Assembly (NCBI GenBank): GCA_949317995.1
Contig: OX439045.1
Coordinates: 47,931,900-47,995,899, forward strand
Direction of reading: 5' to 3'
Length of the DNA: 64,000 bases
From: Acholoe squamosa
Lineage: Eukaryota > Annelida > Polychaeta > Phyllodocida > Polynoidae
In this document: positions 51,582 through 63,900 of the stretch, piece after piece
Position numbering within the stretch: the stretch's first letter is position 1
How the letters are laid out: every line of letters begins with the position of its first letter
Notes under the pieces: model-generated
What the model saw: only the letters and a program-made list of their open reading frames with translations
Told to the model about the DNA's origin: nothing
The model's database searches: none
Translations under genes and position numbers: made by a program

Positions 51582-51712
51582 GCACTGACGTGTGTTTAGG
51601 TAGTACTGACGTGTGTTTAAGTAGTACTGATGTGTGTTTAAGTAGTGCTAACTTTGTGGACAGTATTACTCACTTTGTAGACAGTATTACTCACATTGTG
51701 GACAGTGCTACA
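51582..51712 (+). repeat. Two adjoining minisatellites in element D leader
   Basis: Three units of about 22 bases (ACTGACGTGTGTTTAAGTAGT type, 51582-51648) are followed by three of about 23 bases (TTTGTGGACAGTATTACTCAC type, 51652-51712). They lie just upstream of the gag start. Confidence 0.85.
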
Positions 51713-51804
51713 TTCAGAAGGAGTACTTATTAAATTTAATTAAAATCTATTGCTGTTTGACAATTTCTGAGTAAATTTAGATTTGTGAACTGTTCAAAAA
51801 TAAA

Positions 51805-52556
51805 ATGACGACAGCAACAGCAGTTATAGTACCATTAAAGGGGGCCAACTATGCTACATGGAAAATTCAATGTCAAATGGCACTCCTGAAAGATAATCTA
51901 TGGGGAATAGGTAGAGAGGCAAACCCAGGTGCTGTGAATGCAGATACATTCAAAGTTTGTGATGAGAAGAGACCGAGCTCTGGCAATTATTGTGTTATCT
52001 GTCGATCCCACTCTCCTCTACCTCTTGGGGGATTCTAAAGATCCTAAGGTCTTAAGGGGGTAACTTAAAGATCAATTCCAGAAAAACTCTTGGACAAACA
52101 AGCTATCCCTGAGGCGCAGGCTGATTGGGCTGAAAACGAATGATGGTGACTCTGTTCAGAGTCATATGAAAGAGATGACTGAAATATTTAATTAGTTATC
52201 AGTAGTGGGTGATCCTGTTGATGAAGAAATCATACATCTACTTGCCTCCCTCCCTGCATCTTTCAATATGTTGGTAACTGTTCCTGAAGCATGTAAGGAA
52301 GTACCTAAGATGGAGATAGTAACTGAAAGGTTAATTCATGAAGAGAGAAAGATCCTAGAATGAACAGAGGATTGTGATGCTGCTCTGTCATCCAGAGTGA
52401 AAGGAAGAGGGCCAAAATGTCATAACTGTTATAACTTTGGACATATTAAGAAGAATTGCCCTGAACTAAAGAAGAACAAGTCAGACAAACAGTATAAGGC
52501 CTGTAAGGCATGTACCTGTCACGAGGAGGTTTCTAGTGAACATGAAATAGGTTTCT
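51805..52556 (+). pseudogene. gag: Element D copia-type gag
   Basis: The start MTTATAVIVPLKG is followed by NYATWKIQCQMALLKDNLW, the typical N-terminal signature of Ty1/copia Gag. After frameshifts near 51950-52080, the frame with DGDSVQSHMKEMTEIF, EEIIHLLASLPASF and HEERKILE follows, interrupted by stops at about 52192 and 52362. A CCHC knuckle CHNCYNFGHIKKNC is at about 52419-52460. Lys-rich sequence and a stop at 52555 end it. There is no downstream pol. Confidence 0.85.
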
Positions 52557-52824
52557 AGATTAAAGGTTTATTACTATAGGGACTCCCATGGTAAAGATGG
52601 GACACTGACATATTTGATGTCAGAGGCAAGTAAAGAACTAGTTACCCTGACTTGCCATAGCTAGTATAAATCTTTATCATTAATATGTATCATGGTTATA
52701 ATGATTTCATCTTTGTATGTCCTCATATTATGAACACTATATTTTTCTCATTGACTCAACCTGACAGACTCTAAGTTCATATATTATACGTGTCTAATAC
52801 ATATTGTTAATGTTTGAGAGGGAG

Positions 52825-53004
52825 TGTTGGAAAACAGAATCTGATAACAATCATGTACAATACTGTGGTGGGAAGAGCAAGCTAGTGTTTGATATTAGAA
52901 ACTGCTCTGCAGGTCGCACATGCGCAACTTCAATAAAGCCCTTTTTGTGTCAACAGCACCATGGTGTAGGACGTGTCTGTGTGTTCCTCCCCTCACCCTC
53001 CACA
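52825..53004 (+). repeat. Element D 3' LTR
   Basis: 180 bp, starting TGTTGGAAAACAG directly after the purine-rich tract and ending CCCTCCACA. AATAAA is at about 52933-52938. TGTTGG and CCAACA-like ends are common in Ty1/copia elements; here the end is CCACA. Confidence 0.85.
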
Positions 53005-54600
53005 AACCATTATCCAGGCTAGGATTCTGATGGGTTTATGTGCCCAACAGACATGGCTCAGTCGTTTACACTGTGCAGTTTTTGGAATTTTGAAATAGAG
53101 TCCTTCGGTAGCATAAACCGATGCTGTGCTGGTGAATAACTCGCCAATTTTCACTAGATAAGTGCATCATGTCAAGATGTCAAGAATATACACTGTAAAT
53201 ATTAACTGTTGCATCTACCAGGGATCCTTGTAAAACTGAAGAGTGAACTGTCGTAATCATTAAGCAGGGAGTCAGTGTGGTTTTTACAAGAAGCCCCAGG
53301 TGACAGTCTTACAAGGAAACTCTGTTAAAAGAATGACATCTCTGTGAAAATAACAATGCATCTCTGGCAATTTTGGGACGAGGAATCCTTCTTTATTTTA
53401 ACGACATGTTTTTTTTACAGGGCATCAACATTCTAGGATCAGCGTCATGGCTGGCCCAGCATTGGTCTGGTATTTCCGGAGACTGCATTCATATATATCT
53501 ATGATTCACCATATCACATCACTTAAACTTTTAAGGGCTTTGATGCCATGGTACATCATTATCACCAGCAGCATTGTAGTGGTATATACCATGTTTTCTC
53601 ATCGGGAGTGCATCAACCCCATAGAATCAGGATGATGCACAAAATGCAACCCTGGAGATTAATTTCACCATGGTCAAATTCATGTATCATGACGACGATA
53701 GCAATATGTGCAATATGTTACCCAGCTTTACCTGTCTATACATAAGTCTCAGATTAAATGGCTTAATCTGTAGCTGTTGTAGAAGCTGACAGCACCTCTC
53801 TGTACTATGCAGGTCCCAAAGGAAGTGAGATCTGCACGTGTCTGGGTCTTAAGTCTCAAAGATACATAAAAACTCAGATGCCATCTATGAAAAGGAAAGG
53901 ATGATTGGCAGAGCGATCGCAGAGCGTGCTCGGCATAAGGTCTGTTTCACGGATAACAATTTAGTATCTGGCCATTCCCCTCTATATAAATTTCTAAACT
54001 CAGCACAGTGTTCCCTTATCGTTATAATCACTTATGATTTCTATATTCACAGAGCAGTTACCACCCCTCCCTCAGTAACATTAGGATGTATTGGAGGACT
54101 AGGCACTTGCACAATATTAAACTGCAGATAAGGTGTTTCAAACAAACCCAAAGCCAAGCAGTCATATATGTCTCATTCTCAGATCACATATATAATCATA
54201 TCCTAGATACTTATCGAGCCAGAATATGAGTAGGGCAAGAGCTGTTCTTTTTGTCTACCCTAGCATGTAACAAGCTATAATTCATACTTCCATTGGAAGG
54301 CTTTTTCCTTGTAACCGATTTTTTAGACTTACCAACCCCCTAGATACCCGAACCCATCTTCTTCTTTAATATAGCATGTCGAGTACAGGGTGTAGCAGCT
54401 CTTAGAGACTGAAGCAAGTCTAGGCTTTCCCTTCCCACAGGGGATATTCAAGTAGGCTGGTCTGCGGGAAAAGTGCTAGAGTGGAAAGGTAGTATTGTAA
54501 CGGTGTGGTCGGGGAACGCTCAAGTCCCTTTGGTAATATTGGGGATACTGTGGTCGGCGTCAGCTAAGGCTTGGGGATGGGACATGCAATGAAGCCAATA
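53005..54600. other. Non-coding stretch
   Basis: Only short frames without recognisable features; nothing supported. Confidence 0.5.
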
Positions 54601-55176
54601 GGTGAGGCTCCACTACCCGATTTTTTGGTACATTCTCACCTAATTCTATCCCTATAGTGCCTAAGGTATAGGGTGTTGACATTCCTATATTGTAAACATG
54701 AGATTCAAAATTTTAAACATGAGATTTCAGGGGTTATTTTATGGGTGATCTCTCTCCTTGTGTGCCATATTTACCAACTAACCTGCACCTGCACAGACTC
54801 TGTGATTGGGTGGGAGTTCAATATGTAAACATCAACCCAGCAAAATATAAATAACAATACAGAAGTCACACAGATCGCAGGGTCTTGTACTGTAAAAATC
54901 AAACCTGTCTGATATTGAGTTGCAGAGAGTCATCAGTGTGAAAGTCTGCAATATTTACATTAGGTCAACTTGATTTAGTAAACAAAAACATCTTTTGGCA
55001 ACAAAAATGTGCCTGAGATTATACACAAAGCCTTCCCCACATAAAGAAAAAGCTCTCTTAATCTTCTATTTACACCTTGAAATAATAACAAATACCACTC
55101 TATAATCTGTGTTTTTGTCTGCTTTTGTGAGAATAGCTCCGATTTTCAACAAAAAATCGCGTAGTGGAGCCTCACC
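54601..55176. mobile_element. MITE with TA target duplication
   Basis: 27-bp terminal inverted repeats beginning GGTGAGGCTCCACTAC and running into ATTTTTTG match with one difference. TA flanks both ends (54599-54600, 55177-55178). Length is 576 bp with no transposase. The TA target suggests Tc1/mariner-like mobilisation; reading the ends one base out gives AAT on both sides instead. Confidence 0.75.
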
Positions 55177-57870
55177 TAATGGTAAGCACGATGGGGTAAA
55201 AGCACTTTGAGGGTTGTTAAGTATAGTTGGGGGTTTCTAGATATATAGTTATCATATAAATTGAGGGATTGTGCACCCTAACAGATTTATGGATGAAGCT
55301 GAGACGGCAAAACATGAATACTATGTGTTCAACAAATTTTATTAACAATCCAACGTGGGAATATAATACTTTTATATAGGAATATACGATTTCGAACAAC
55401 AAAAAGTATCTAAGGTTGAATTTGGTATTTTTATAGTTGTTCACAGTTGGCTAACCAATCTAGTAGTAACGAATAGGCAGCTAAGCTTCCATTTTGCCTG
55501 GAGCTCTACTAATGTTCAGGACACAATCTGGTCTGCCACAAGAGCCCCACATCACCAGTCCCACCCCTGGCTACCACCCTGCCCGAGCCGTGTCGACAAT
55601 GAATAGCAAGCATTGGGTCCATTGCTGCAACTATTGCTTGGGGGCTTGGCTGGAGAGGGATAGAGAGCAGAGTGAGGAGGAAAAGGAGGGAGCTGGAGGC
55701 TCTTGGGAATATACCTTGTCATCATCTTATTCCTCAGACCGTGGTTTGTAAGTCTAATTATGTAGGAACAACAATGCCTCAAGGTGGAAACCCGGTGGGA
55801 GCCCACGTTATTGGGAGTAATTACCTTTATCTAAAGGGTACTATGAGCTTAGAGGATGGCATTTGGTAAATGAGACGCCCACATAAGTCAAATAATGTAG
55901 ACTACGAGTTGGTAAGGGGATTACACACTTTAAGGTCCAAGAAGATGGGCTATGCCAATAGCAATCAATCGTTGGTGCACATGTTGCTCTATTAATATTA
56001 CCAACAACATATTTACACCAGACATTCCTGGTCATTCTAAGAGAATGAAAATTGAAATCATGTTTGCAACATGTATCATTCGAAAGTCAGGAAGCGGAAA
56101 TGCAGACATACGTCTAAAGGGAAAGGGAACTTTGTGAAAATTGGGTTTATTTCAAAATAAGATATGTCTGTGGCCCATTTACATTGAGATTCCATTCATG
56201 CGGATATCAAATTACACGAGGACCGAATGGTTATGAGGCAAGAAAATAATTTAAACTGTCACACCTTTGCCACGACGTTGGCAATTGGGTAGTCAGGGTA
56301 TTTAGTGTTTCTGTTTAAGAGTTATGAAAAAAACCCTTCTCTTTTTCAATTGTGAGCGAGCTATCACATATCATTCGTGGTAAAAGAAAGCTGCTGGAGT
56401 AGAAATAGCCTTAGAGGAGCTGCTCAAAGAGTTTAATAGACAGTGGTTTACCCGGCACTGCCAAGTAGCTTTAAAATAGTCATCTCTTTGTATTAATAGG
56501 CCTAAATATCTACCAAGTTAATAGTCTCTCCCAGTGTATAAGTTTACAGTCAGGCATAAACAAATAATAAGGTAATCTCGTGAATAAGTTTAAGATCTAC
56601 CAGTTAGAAAGAGGTGATCTATAATGGTCCGCTGTAAGGACAACATAATGTACATTTCGTGATGATGATTGACTACCCTATACATTCACAAAAACGGAGA
56701 CTTACTGTAGTGCCCGTTTAGAGTACATCTAAACAATGTGAGACCTGCTCCTTGTTTTATAGGGAAGCTAAAGGTAAATGTTGTAATTGGTACATCCATT
56801 ATGGTACAGGAGTATTCCGTAAACAGGTAAGCTGCAGAAGGGTACTGTGATAAAAACACCTTTATTATAATACAATTACTGGGTTACCGGGTATGTCGTT
56901 GCAGAAATAACATATGTGAGCCAGCAAGCAGAAAGGACAGTTACTGCGGGATTTAGTACCAGATTTAGCCACCAGGGGGCACCACTATGAACTAGAATAG
57001 GAAAAATATGACTAAAACTGTTATAGGCTACTTTTTTATGGAGAATTCAATGGTTTTTGATAAAACGTTCTATTTTGGGTGGAAAGGTTCCAAATTCGGC
57101 ATGTAAAAAGAATGTTTTTGGGCCAAAATAGGCATTTTTGTTGATTTCTGTTGCCATGGAAACATGATTTTCATTCTAAATAGGAAAATCAATGATTCCA
57201 TTTGAAGGAACATCCCACAAGGTTTACTATGGCGAAAACAGAATGAAAATACCATTTCTAGATCAAAAGTTATGGGCAAAAGAATAAAAGTTTATACGAA
57301 TTTAGCTAATTAGCATAAATTATGCTAATTAGCTATATATCTCATGACCAACTAGACATAGAGCTTATTAACATTCTTGAAATGGTCACACCTACCCATA
57401 TCTAGCAAGCCATTTCTCCAAAACTAACAGGAGTATCTTCTCATGCTATGTATCACTGTAAAGCTAATGATTTGAATTTTAAAGTTGACTTTTAGCACGG
57501 AGCACCCTTTCTCCTTGCCTCTACACATATCATGGTATTTCCGCAACAGCATCATCTGGTAATTGAGTTATTCTTAGTCTGGAGGGAATGGCTGGTGTTG
57601 TTGGATTGTAGAGATCGGTGATATACATAAAGGTCAATTACAACAAGAACAAAGCGATCTCCACTACTGATAATTCTAAGAGATTGTCGTTGTTTATTTT
57701 CTCTTCTAAGAAGTAAGACTTCTGATGTTTTCTGATGGTCACAGAATGAAAAACAGCACATGCATGTGCCTCATATGATGCAACACACCTTGACACAGTT
57801 TTATCAGTTTCAGTCACCTACAGCATTTTGGCAGGAAAAATAGGCACCGGTTTAATTCTCCATAGTCTTA
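55177..57870. other. Non-coding stretch
   Basis: No gene is supported. A 31-base palindrome (AGCTAATTAGCATAA and its mirror) is at 57304-57334. Confidence 0.5.
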
Positions 57871-58508
57871 AGGCCAAATCCCACAACGCGAAAAACGACC
57901 ATATACCCTTGTGATTTAGGAATGCAGTAGCCGATATTGGAGGGGTAATATCATCTATGGAAGGCCTATAACGGCTAAGAGGCATTGTCAAAATATTGTG
58001 ATTTCAGGGGTGGATCACATCAAAGGTTTTTGATATTTTCTCCACAAGAGGCCAGAAATCTTTGTGATATACCGAACCCCCTGTGATTTAGAGGAAAACA
58101 AGAATTTCTAGTACATCACAAGAGGTCTGTTTTGGATAAATCAAGACCCAAGTTCCACACACTATAGTCATAAGAATGTTCTTCTTGCGGTTCGTGTGTG
58201 CTTCATTACATGTATTGTACAGTCTATTTATCAAACTAAAGATCTAGACTATTGCAAACATAAGAATTCAGTGATATACAACAGTGTTTTTGATATCAAA
58301 CACTCCATGAATCAAAGTAGCAACTAGTCAGTAGAGTAATGAATTTTACAGAGATTTCCCCTCCAATATCGGCTAACAGTGGGATTTGGCAAAGGTATGG
58401 GTGGTAGGGCAAACCTTGTGATTTAGGATATTGACAAGAGTACAAGGCTGCTGATATCCAAAATCACAAACATATAAGACCCATTTTTCACATAGTGGGA
58501 TTTGGCCT
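57871..58508 (+). mobile_element. MITE of 638 bp with TTA target duplication, copy 1
   Basis: Ends AGGCCAAATCCCAC and GTGGGATTTGGCCT are perfect inverted repeats, flanked by TTA on both sides. Subterminal TTGTGATTTAGG motifs recur. The inverted copy at 59650-60259 shares the interior. The 3-bp target duplication suggests a PIF/Harbinger-type element. No transposase is encoded. Confidence 0.8.
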
Positions 58509-59224
58509 TTACCATGAATTTAGACCCAATAACGTCTAATTCCATTACCCATAAACTATTTTATATCCTTTATTTCATATTCTTAAGATATGAACCTAAT
58601 ACCTGCAGGTGCTTGAGATTCTAACCTGTCTCCTAGTAAGTGGCTTGTCTCAACATTTATCAGAAATGAGTGCATTTATGGAGGAAACTGAAGCATCACT
58701 CTTTTTAAAGATATTCATGTGTCTTATTCATCCGAAGACCCTGTCCATGCCTACAACTCTTTTGGAGTTAATGAATAACAGATTCTTAATGCATACTAAA
58801 CACAGATGTCCTCAATCCATCTAGGGTCTAGACTCCAAAACAAGACATAATCCACTGCAGTAAAGATGATCCACTTTATGACCAGTACCCAGTACCTAGA
58901 GGGTGTGTCATAAGGGGGAAACATCCAACAAGATCCCTTTGAACAAGAAGCCATTTCATGCATGGCAGGCTAACTAACCACCCATATAATTGTAGAGTCT
59001 AATCACCCACAGCCTAATCGGCAGTGCCTATAGGGGAATGGATAATGGATGGGGGGACTTTTTATTTGGATAAATATGATGCACCATCTGGGGCATTCAC
59101 TTAGCCATAATGCATACAGCATAAATGAACTGACTGTGGCGTCCTGAAGACACTGTGGATATATGCTCTCAGACTTATTGGTGTCATTAGAAGTATGACG
59201 AGATGTAGGGTGCAAGTAATGATA
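58509..59224. other. Non-coding stretch
   Basis: Nothing supported between the MITE copies apart from the hairpin that follows. Confidence 0.45.
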
Positions 59225-59305
59225 ATAATTGTGGATCAACACGGTAAAAGGTACGGCCATGCACCCCCTCGCGGACATAACTTTTACTGTGTTAATCCAC
59301 AATTA
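59225..59305. repeat. Short hairpin MITE, copy 2
   Basis: Arms ATAATTGTGGATCAACACGG and the partner CTGTGTTAATCCACAATTAT pair around a small loop; AATTGTGG/CCACAATT-type ends are extended relative to copy 1 at 27894-27962, with which it shares GGATCAACA and GTAAAAGGTACG. Confidence 0.75.
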
Positions 59306-59649
59306 TGTGCTAAAGTTCCCCTATTATGTTGATGAACTTAATTAGTTCCACAATTTTTTATAGGATTTTCCCCCCAAAAAATAGCAGAAATTGACTTGGA
59401 TAGACATACATGATAGTTTTCCCAACTCATTCCTTGATCAGATAGTCTGGCCCCTATTTCCCATGTTGACAGGAAATACTGCATGACCAAAGAATTATGA
59501 GAATTTGATCTCAATTTCCATATCTTAGATTATGAATATGGAACTTTTATGCAATTTTCAATGCAACTTTTATCAGAAATCCTGACTCAATTCTCAAATG
59601 GTAATTGATAATCATAAACATTCTAGTTGGCCAACTCTTGCTCACTATA

Positions 59650-60259
59650 AGGTCGAATCCCACTACATAAAAAATGGGTCTGTATTGTCTGTGATTCTGG
59701 ATATTGGCAGACCTGAGCTCTTGCCAATAATCAAAATCACAAGGGTTCTCCCCCAACCTCTGCCTTACCCAAATCCCACTATTAGCATATATTGAGAAGG
59801 AGTTCTCTGTGATTCCCATTACTGCACATACTAGCTGTTAGCTTTATTCACAAAGATAGAGTGTTTGATATCAAAATCATAGTTGTCTCTGAGTTAACTC
59901 TTTAGTTTACAATACAGATGTAGTAGCTTTGCATGCATAAATCACAAGCAGAACCTTCTTTTAACTACAGTATGTGGAACTTGGATCCTGATTTATCAAT
60001 AACATACCTCTTGTGATTTACTAGAAACTCTTGTCTTACTCTAAATCACAGGGAATTTAAGTGTATCACAGAGGTTTCTGGCCTCTTGTGGAAAATCTTT
60101 TGATGTGGTCCACTTCTCAAATAGCAACACCTTGGCAAGGCTCCGTGGCCATTATGACCCTTTCTAAGACAATATTACCACCCCAATATCGGCTGAGGAA
60201 CCCCATCTTCCTAAATCACAAGTATTCCCTGGTCATTTTCGCGTTGTGGAATTTGGCCC
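59650..60259 (-). mobile_element. MITE of 610 bp with ATA target duplication, copy 2 (inverted)
   Basis: The right end GCGTTGTGGAATTTGGCCC mirrors the left end of copy 1, and the interior (ATATCGGCTGAGG, CTCTTGTG, ATCACAAG) matches copy 1 in reverse orientation. ATA flanks both ends (59647-59649, 60260-60262). Its termini have more changes than those of copy 1. Confidence 0.75.
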
Positions 60260-60903
60260 ATATTGAGCTCAATATATCATTTTATAGATTTTGACAAACG
60301 TAGGTATCAGACAAAATTGGGTAGGGCCAAAGGGGGAATAGAAATAATTACATGTAGTTCATAAAAAAAACTGATTGTCAGAAAAAAAAACTGTACCCAT
60401 ATCACCCTAGTTAGGACACTTTAATGTATACACACAGAATCATGAAATTGGTATAACTCCTTGCTAGACACTGAAAGGGATTCACGATATAGAGAGTTGA
60501 ACTGACGTTTTAGAATCATTTCCCAACACCAAAAAGATTGAAGCTAATTTCAGACCGGCGAGGTGATTCATTCCATCAACGACCTCTTTCACAATAATGA
60601 ATATGGACGACAGTTTTCTTTAGTTCTTTCAAAGCCAACAAAAGCTGTTTCTTAATCATTCCAATAACAATTGAACTGTCACTCCCAGAAGCTCTAGTTA
60701 TGTTACAGTTTGTTTCAGACCTCTAAGGATAACGGATCGATTCAAAAGTTTGAGCCAAAGTAGACGAGCTAAGTATTTTTTATACTTTGCTTGTTTATTT
60801 TCACACTATGACACATTTTCAGCATAGACTATGCAAATTCTTTAAAATGTGCCTCTAAAGGTTTCTAGGGGCATTTTGGGATACAAGTTGGTACTAGCCC
60901 TGT
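60260..60903. other. Non-coding stretch
   Basis: A-rich runs near 60364-60390; no gene or clear repeat. Confidence 0.45.
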
Positions 60904-63900
60904 TCTGGGTAATGTGGGTGTGCTGAATCCATAAATTCCTGGTACCAAGCTGAAAAATGGCTGCTAATATGTCAAAATGTCAAAAATAAAATGGCTGCCA
61001 ATCAGCTTTGAGGAAAATCAGAAAAGCACTCAATATCCATCATCCCTAGGCTTGCTATACCTCAAAACGAAGGAAACAGTGACACCAGTCAATGTCAAGC
61101 CCTCATCTAACTAAAAGATGAACTTGAACTGTTAAAACTCCTAAAAAAACAAGATGGCCATCGTTCAATTTTGAGGTAGTCCAGAAATCAGACAATGTTC
61201 AACCCTACCCATCATCTAATACCTCAAAATGAAGGGAATAGTGAGATCAGTCCAGTTAAGCACTTACTTAACTAGTAAATTGAATTGACCTGTCAAAAAT
61301 CCTAAAAGAACAACATGGCTGCCATTCAATTTGGAGAAAATCCAGAAATCAAACAATGCTCACCACCACCCATCATAATTAATTATTATACCTCAAGATG
61401 AAGGGAATGATGAGCCAGTTGTTTCCAATCACTTACTAAACTAATAAATTGAATTGAACTGTCAAAATTCTAAAAAAAAAAAAAGATGGCTGCCTATTGA
61501 TTCAGAGAAAATCTAGAAATCACCCAATACTTGATTCTGCCCATCATGTTACTGGTTGTACCTCTGGGTAATACCTCAAAATGAGCCCAGGTCAGTAATA
61601 GTATTTATTAAAGTAAATAGCTATTTGGTGATTGCAGGCGGGGCAAAAAGAAAATACAAAATAGATGGCTGCCAATTGAATTGGAGAAAAAAAACAACAC
61701 ATACAATCCAGAATATCCCAATTCCTAATCTTGGTTCTGCTCTCTAAAAGAATTGGATGTCTTTCTTATATCTGATTAGTTTTCACGTAAAAATGACGTA
61801 AATTGCAAGAGCTGTGCTAGCTGCGTAGAGTGTCAACAGCTTTCCTCATACTTTGGTGTCTCAACAGGATTTGGACAAAATCTACCAGTGTCAGAATGTT
61901 CCATCCCATACTAAGAATCTTCCACTGCCGTTGTCATGATAAACCATTTCTAAAGTCATAATGTCTTTTCACATAATTTTTTTTGAGAGCTCTCTAGCCT
62001 GTGACCAATTGATATAATCTATACTGGGAAAATAATGGCCTTCCATCCCACTTACATTTTGTCTATAAAAGGACTTGTTTCATACCCAAGAATTAATAAG
62101 TCTATTGAGAGATCTAGGCTACACAAACTTGAATATTGTCAAAAGTAATATGCCAACAGTCAACCAAATCCGTATTCTTTTATGGGAAGTACTTAGTATC
62201 TGGTATCTGGTACCAAGCACTTATCTACAGTGGTGCCATAATTATTATGACTAACCAATTGGCACATTACAACTGAGGCATTCCAGCAGCAGCACATTGT
62301 CACTTCAATTCATCTCACCCAAGCACCATGGCTAAATCCCACATCCTTCTGCTAATGACCTGTCCCCTGTCAAAAGAAACTTTGTCTTGCAGAATATCAT
62401 CATCGAGATTAAGTTCAAATCCCAATCATACATTCTTTTGCAAGTGATAGACAAACATCTGCACTTAAACAGTCACCTTTAATGCTACAACATTTACCAA
62501 TGTTGGAAGACTGTAGTACTCCTAGCTGCCAGCCCCACCTCTCACCAGGTCATATTACTTTAGACTAACAATGCATATTCACAGCCTTTTTTTTAGATTG
62601 TGACTTCCCTGACTAGTATCATTGATACCATGGTTTGCAACAGATTGTTGATTAGTTTCTTTCCATCAAGGGTAACATAATTTTATTTTCCCATCCTTTC
62701 TCACAGGCCACAGTGATACATAATTCACACCTTGTTTCCCTACCTTCTCCACTTCAAGCATACTGACCATAGGCCAATTAAGTGTGTTTACCCTCCCAGG
62801 CCAAATTGTTTTGTGAATAACACAAGTAATGGTTATCCACAGAACTCAAAGCCTGCCAACCCCATGTCTGAATCAGGAGTGGTATTTGTGGGCAAAGTAT
62901 TTACATGAGAACATTTGAAACTCCCTTTATTTTTATTAAAGGGAACTGAATGGCAATCACTTTCTATTCTTTTTCTTTGGGGTTACCTGACGTCCCTGAA
63001 TGACTGGTCTCATTGGCAGAGGTGACAGAGGTGCTAATAGCAAACTGGTTTCTAGAAATGAATGTCAGCCATCTTTGTAATTTTTGCCAATGCAAAAGTA
63101 CCTATGCTGGTTGACAAGTTCATTTATTTTTAGATGTATCAGGAGAATGATGGATATTGTTGATGACGTCCAAAACTGGCCCAGGCCTGTATTTTGAGGT
63201 ATCTATGAACATGTTAAGCATTACTTAATTCCTGGATTTTCTCAAAATCAAAAGGTAGCAATTTTCTGTGAGTTAACAGGGTACCTCTGTACATGGTAGG
63301 TGCCGAAAATGGTGACTAATTTCTAAATTTATTGAATTAAGTATAACAAGAGCTAGAATGATGGATTTCGTAGATTTTGTTTTTTTCCCCTTCAAAACTG
63401 GCAGCATTTTTGATTAGTTCTTCTTAGCATTTTGTGTTTAGACTCACCTTTCATGACTAAAATGCTTTTTACCTTGATAATGGCCAGAACTAGCCTTGAC
63501 TTGTAAATCCCTACATTACAAGGTATAACATAACAGGTGCTGTTGGGCATAGTCTGATTTCTGGATTTTCTACAAATCAAAAGGCAGCCATGTTATTTTG
63601 TTTTTGTTATTTATTTTAGGATTTCTGAGGGTTCAATTCAGTTTACTAGCTAAGTAAGTGCTTGAAATGGACTGGTCTCAGCTTTCCCTTCAGTCTGATG
63701 ATGGGTGGTGTTGAGCATTGTCTGATTTCTGGATCTTTCACCAAATCAAAAGGCAGCCATGTTGTTTTTTAAGGTTTTTGACAGATTAATTCTATCTACT
63801 AGTTAGGTGAGTGCTTGGAATGGACTGGTCTATTTTTACCTTTATTTTGAGGTATAACGAGCATAGAAATGGTGGACATATTGTGCTTTTGTGATTTTCT

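Larger units (their letters stand above)
50944..53004 (+). mobile_element. Element D: Ty1/copia-like, gag-only LTR element
   Basis: About 2.06 kb between two related repeats of about 170-180 bp. It contains a primer site matching the middle of initiator tRNA-Met, a 5' untranslated region with two minisatellites, a degenerate copia-type gag and a purine-rich tract (TGAGAGGGAG) abutting the 3' LTR. No protease, integrase or RT is present. The 5' edge is eroded (CGTTTG where TGTTGG is expected) and no target duplication is visible. Confidence 0.82.

Noticed and set aside
58590..58700. Similarity to the region near 29040 (CCTAATACC and GCAGGTGCT)
   Set aside because: Only a short match, with no extended alignment visible by eye.
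60904..61700. CRISPR array or satellite DNA
   Set aside because: Units are diverged, long and inverted at the other end of the element, with no spacers; this fits foldback arms in animal DNA.
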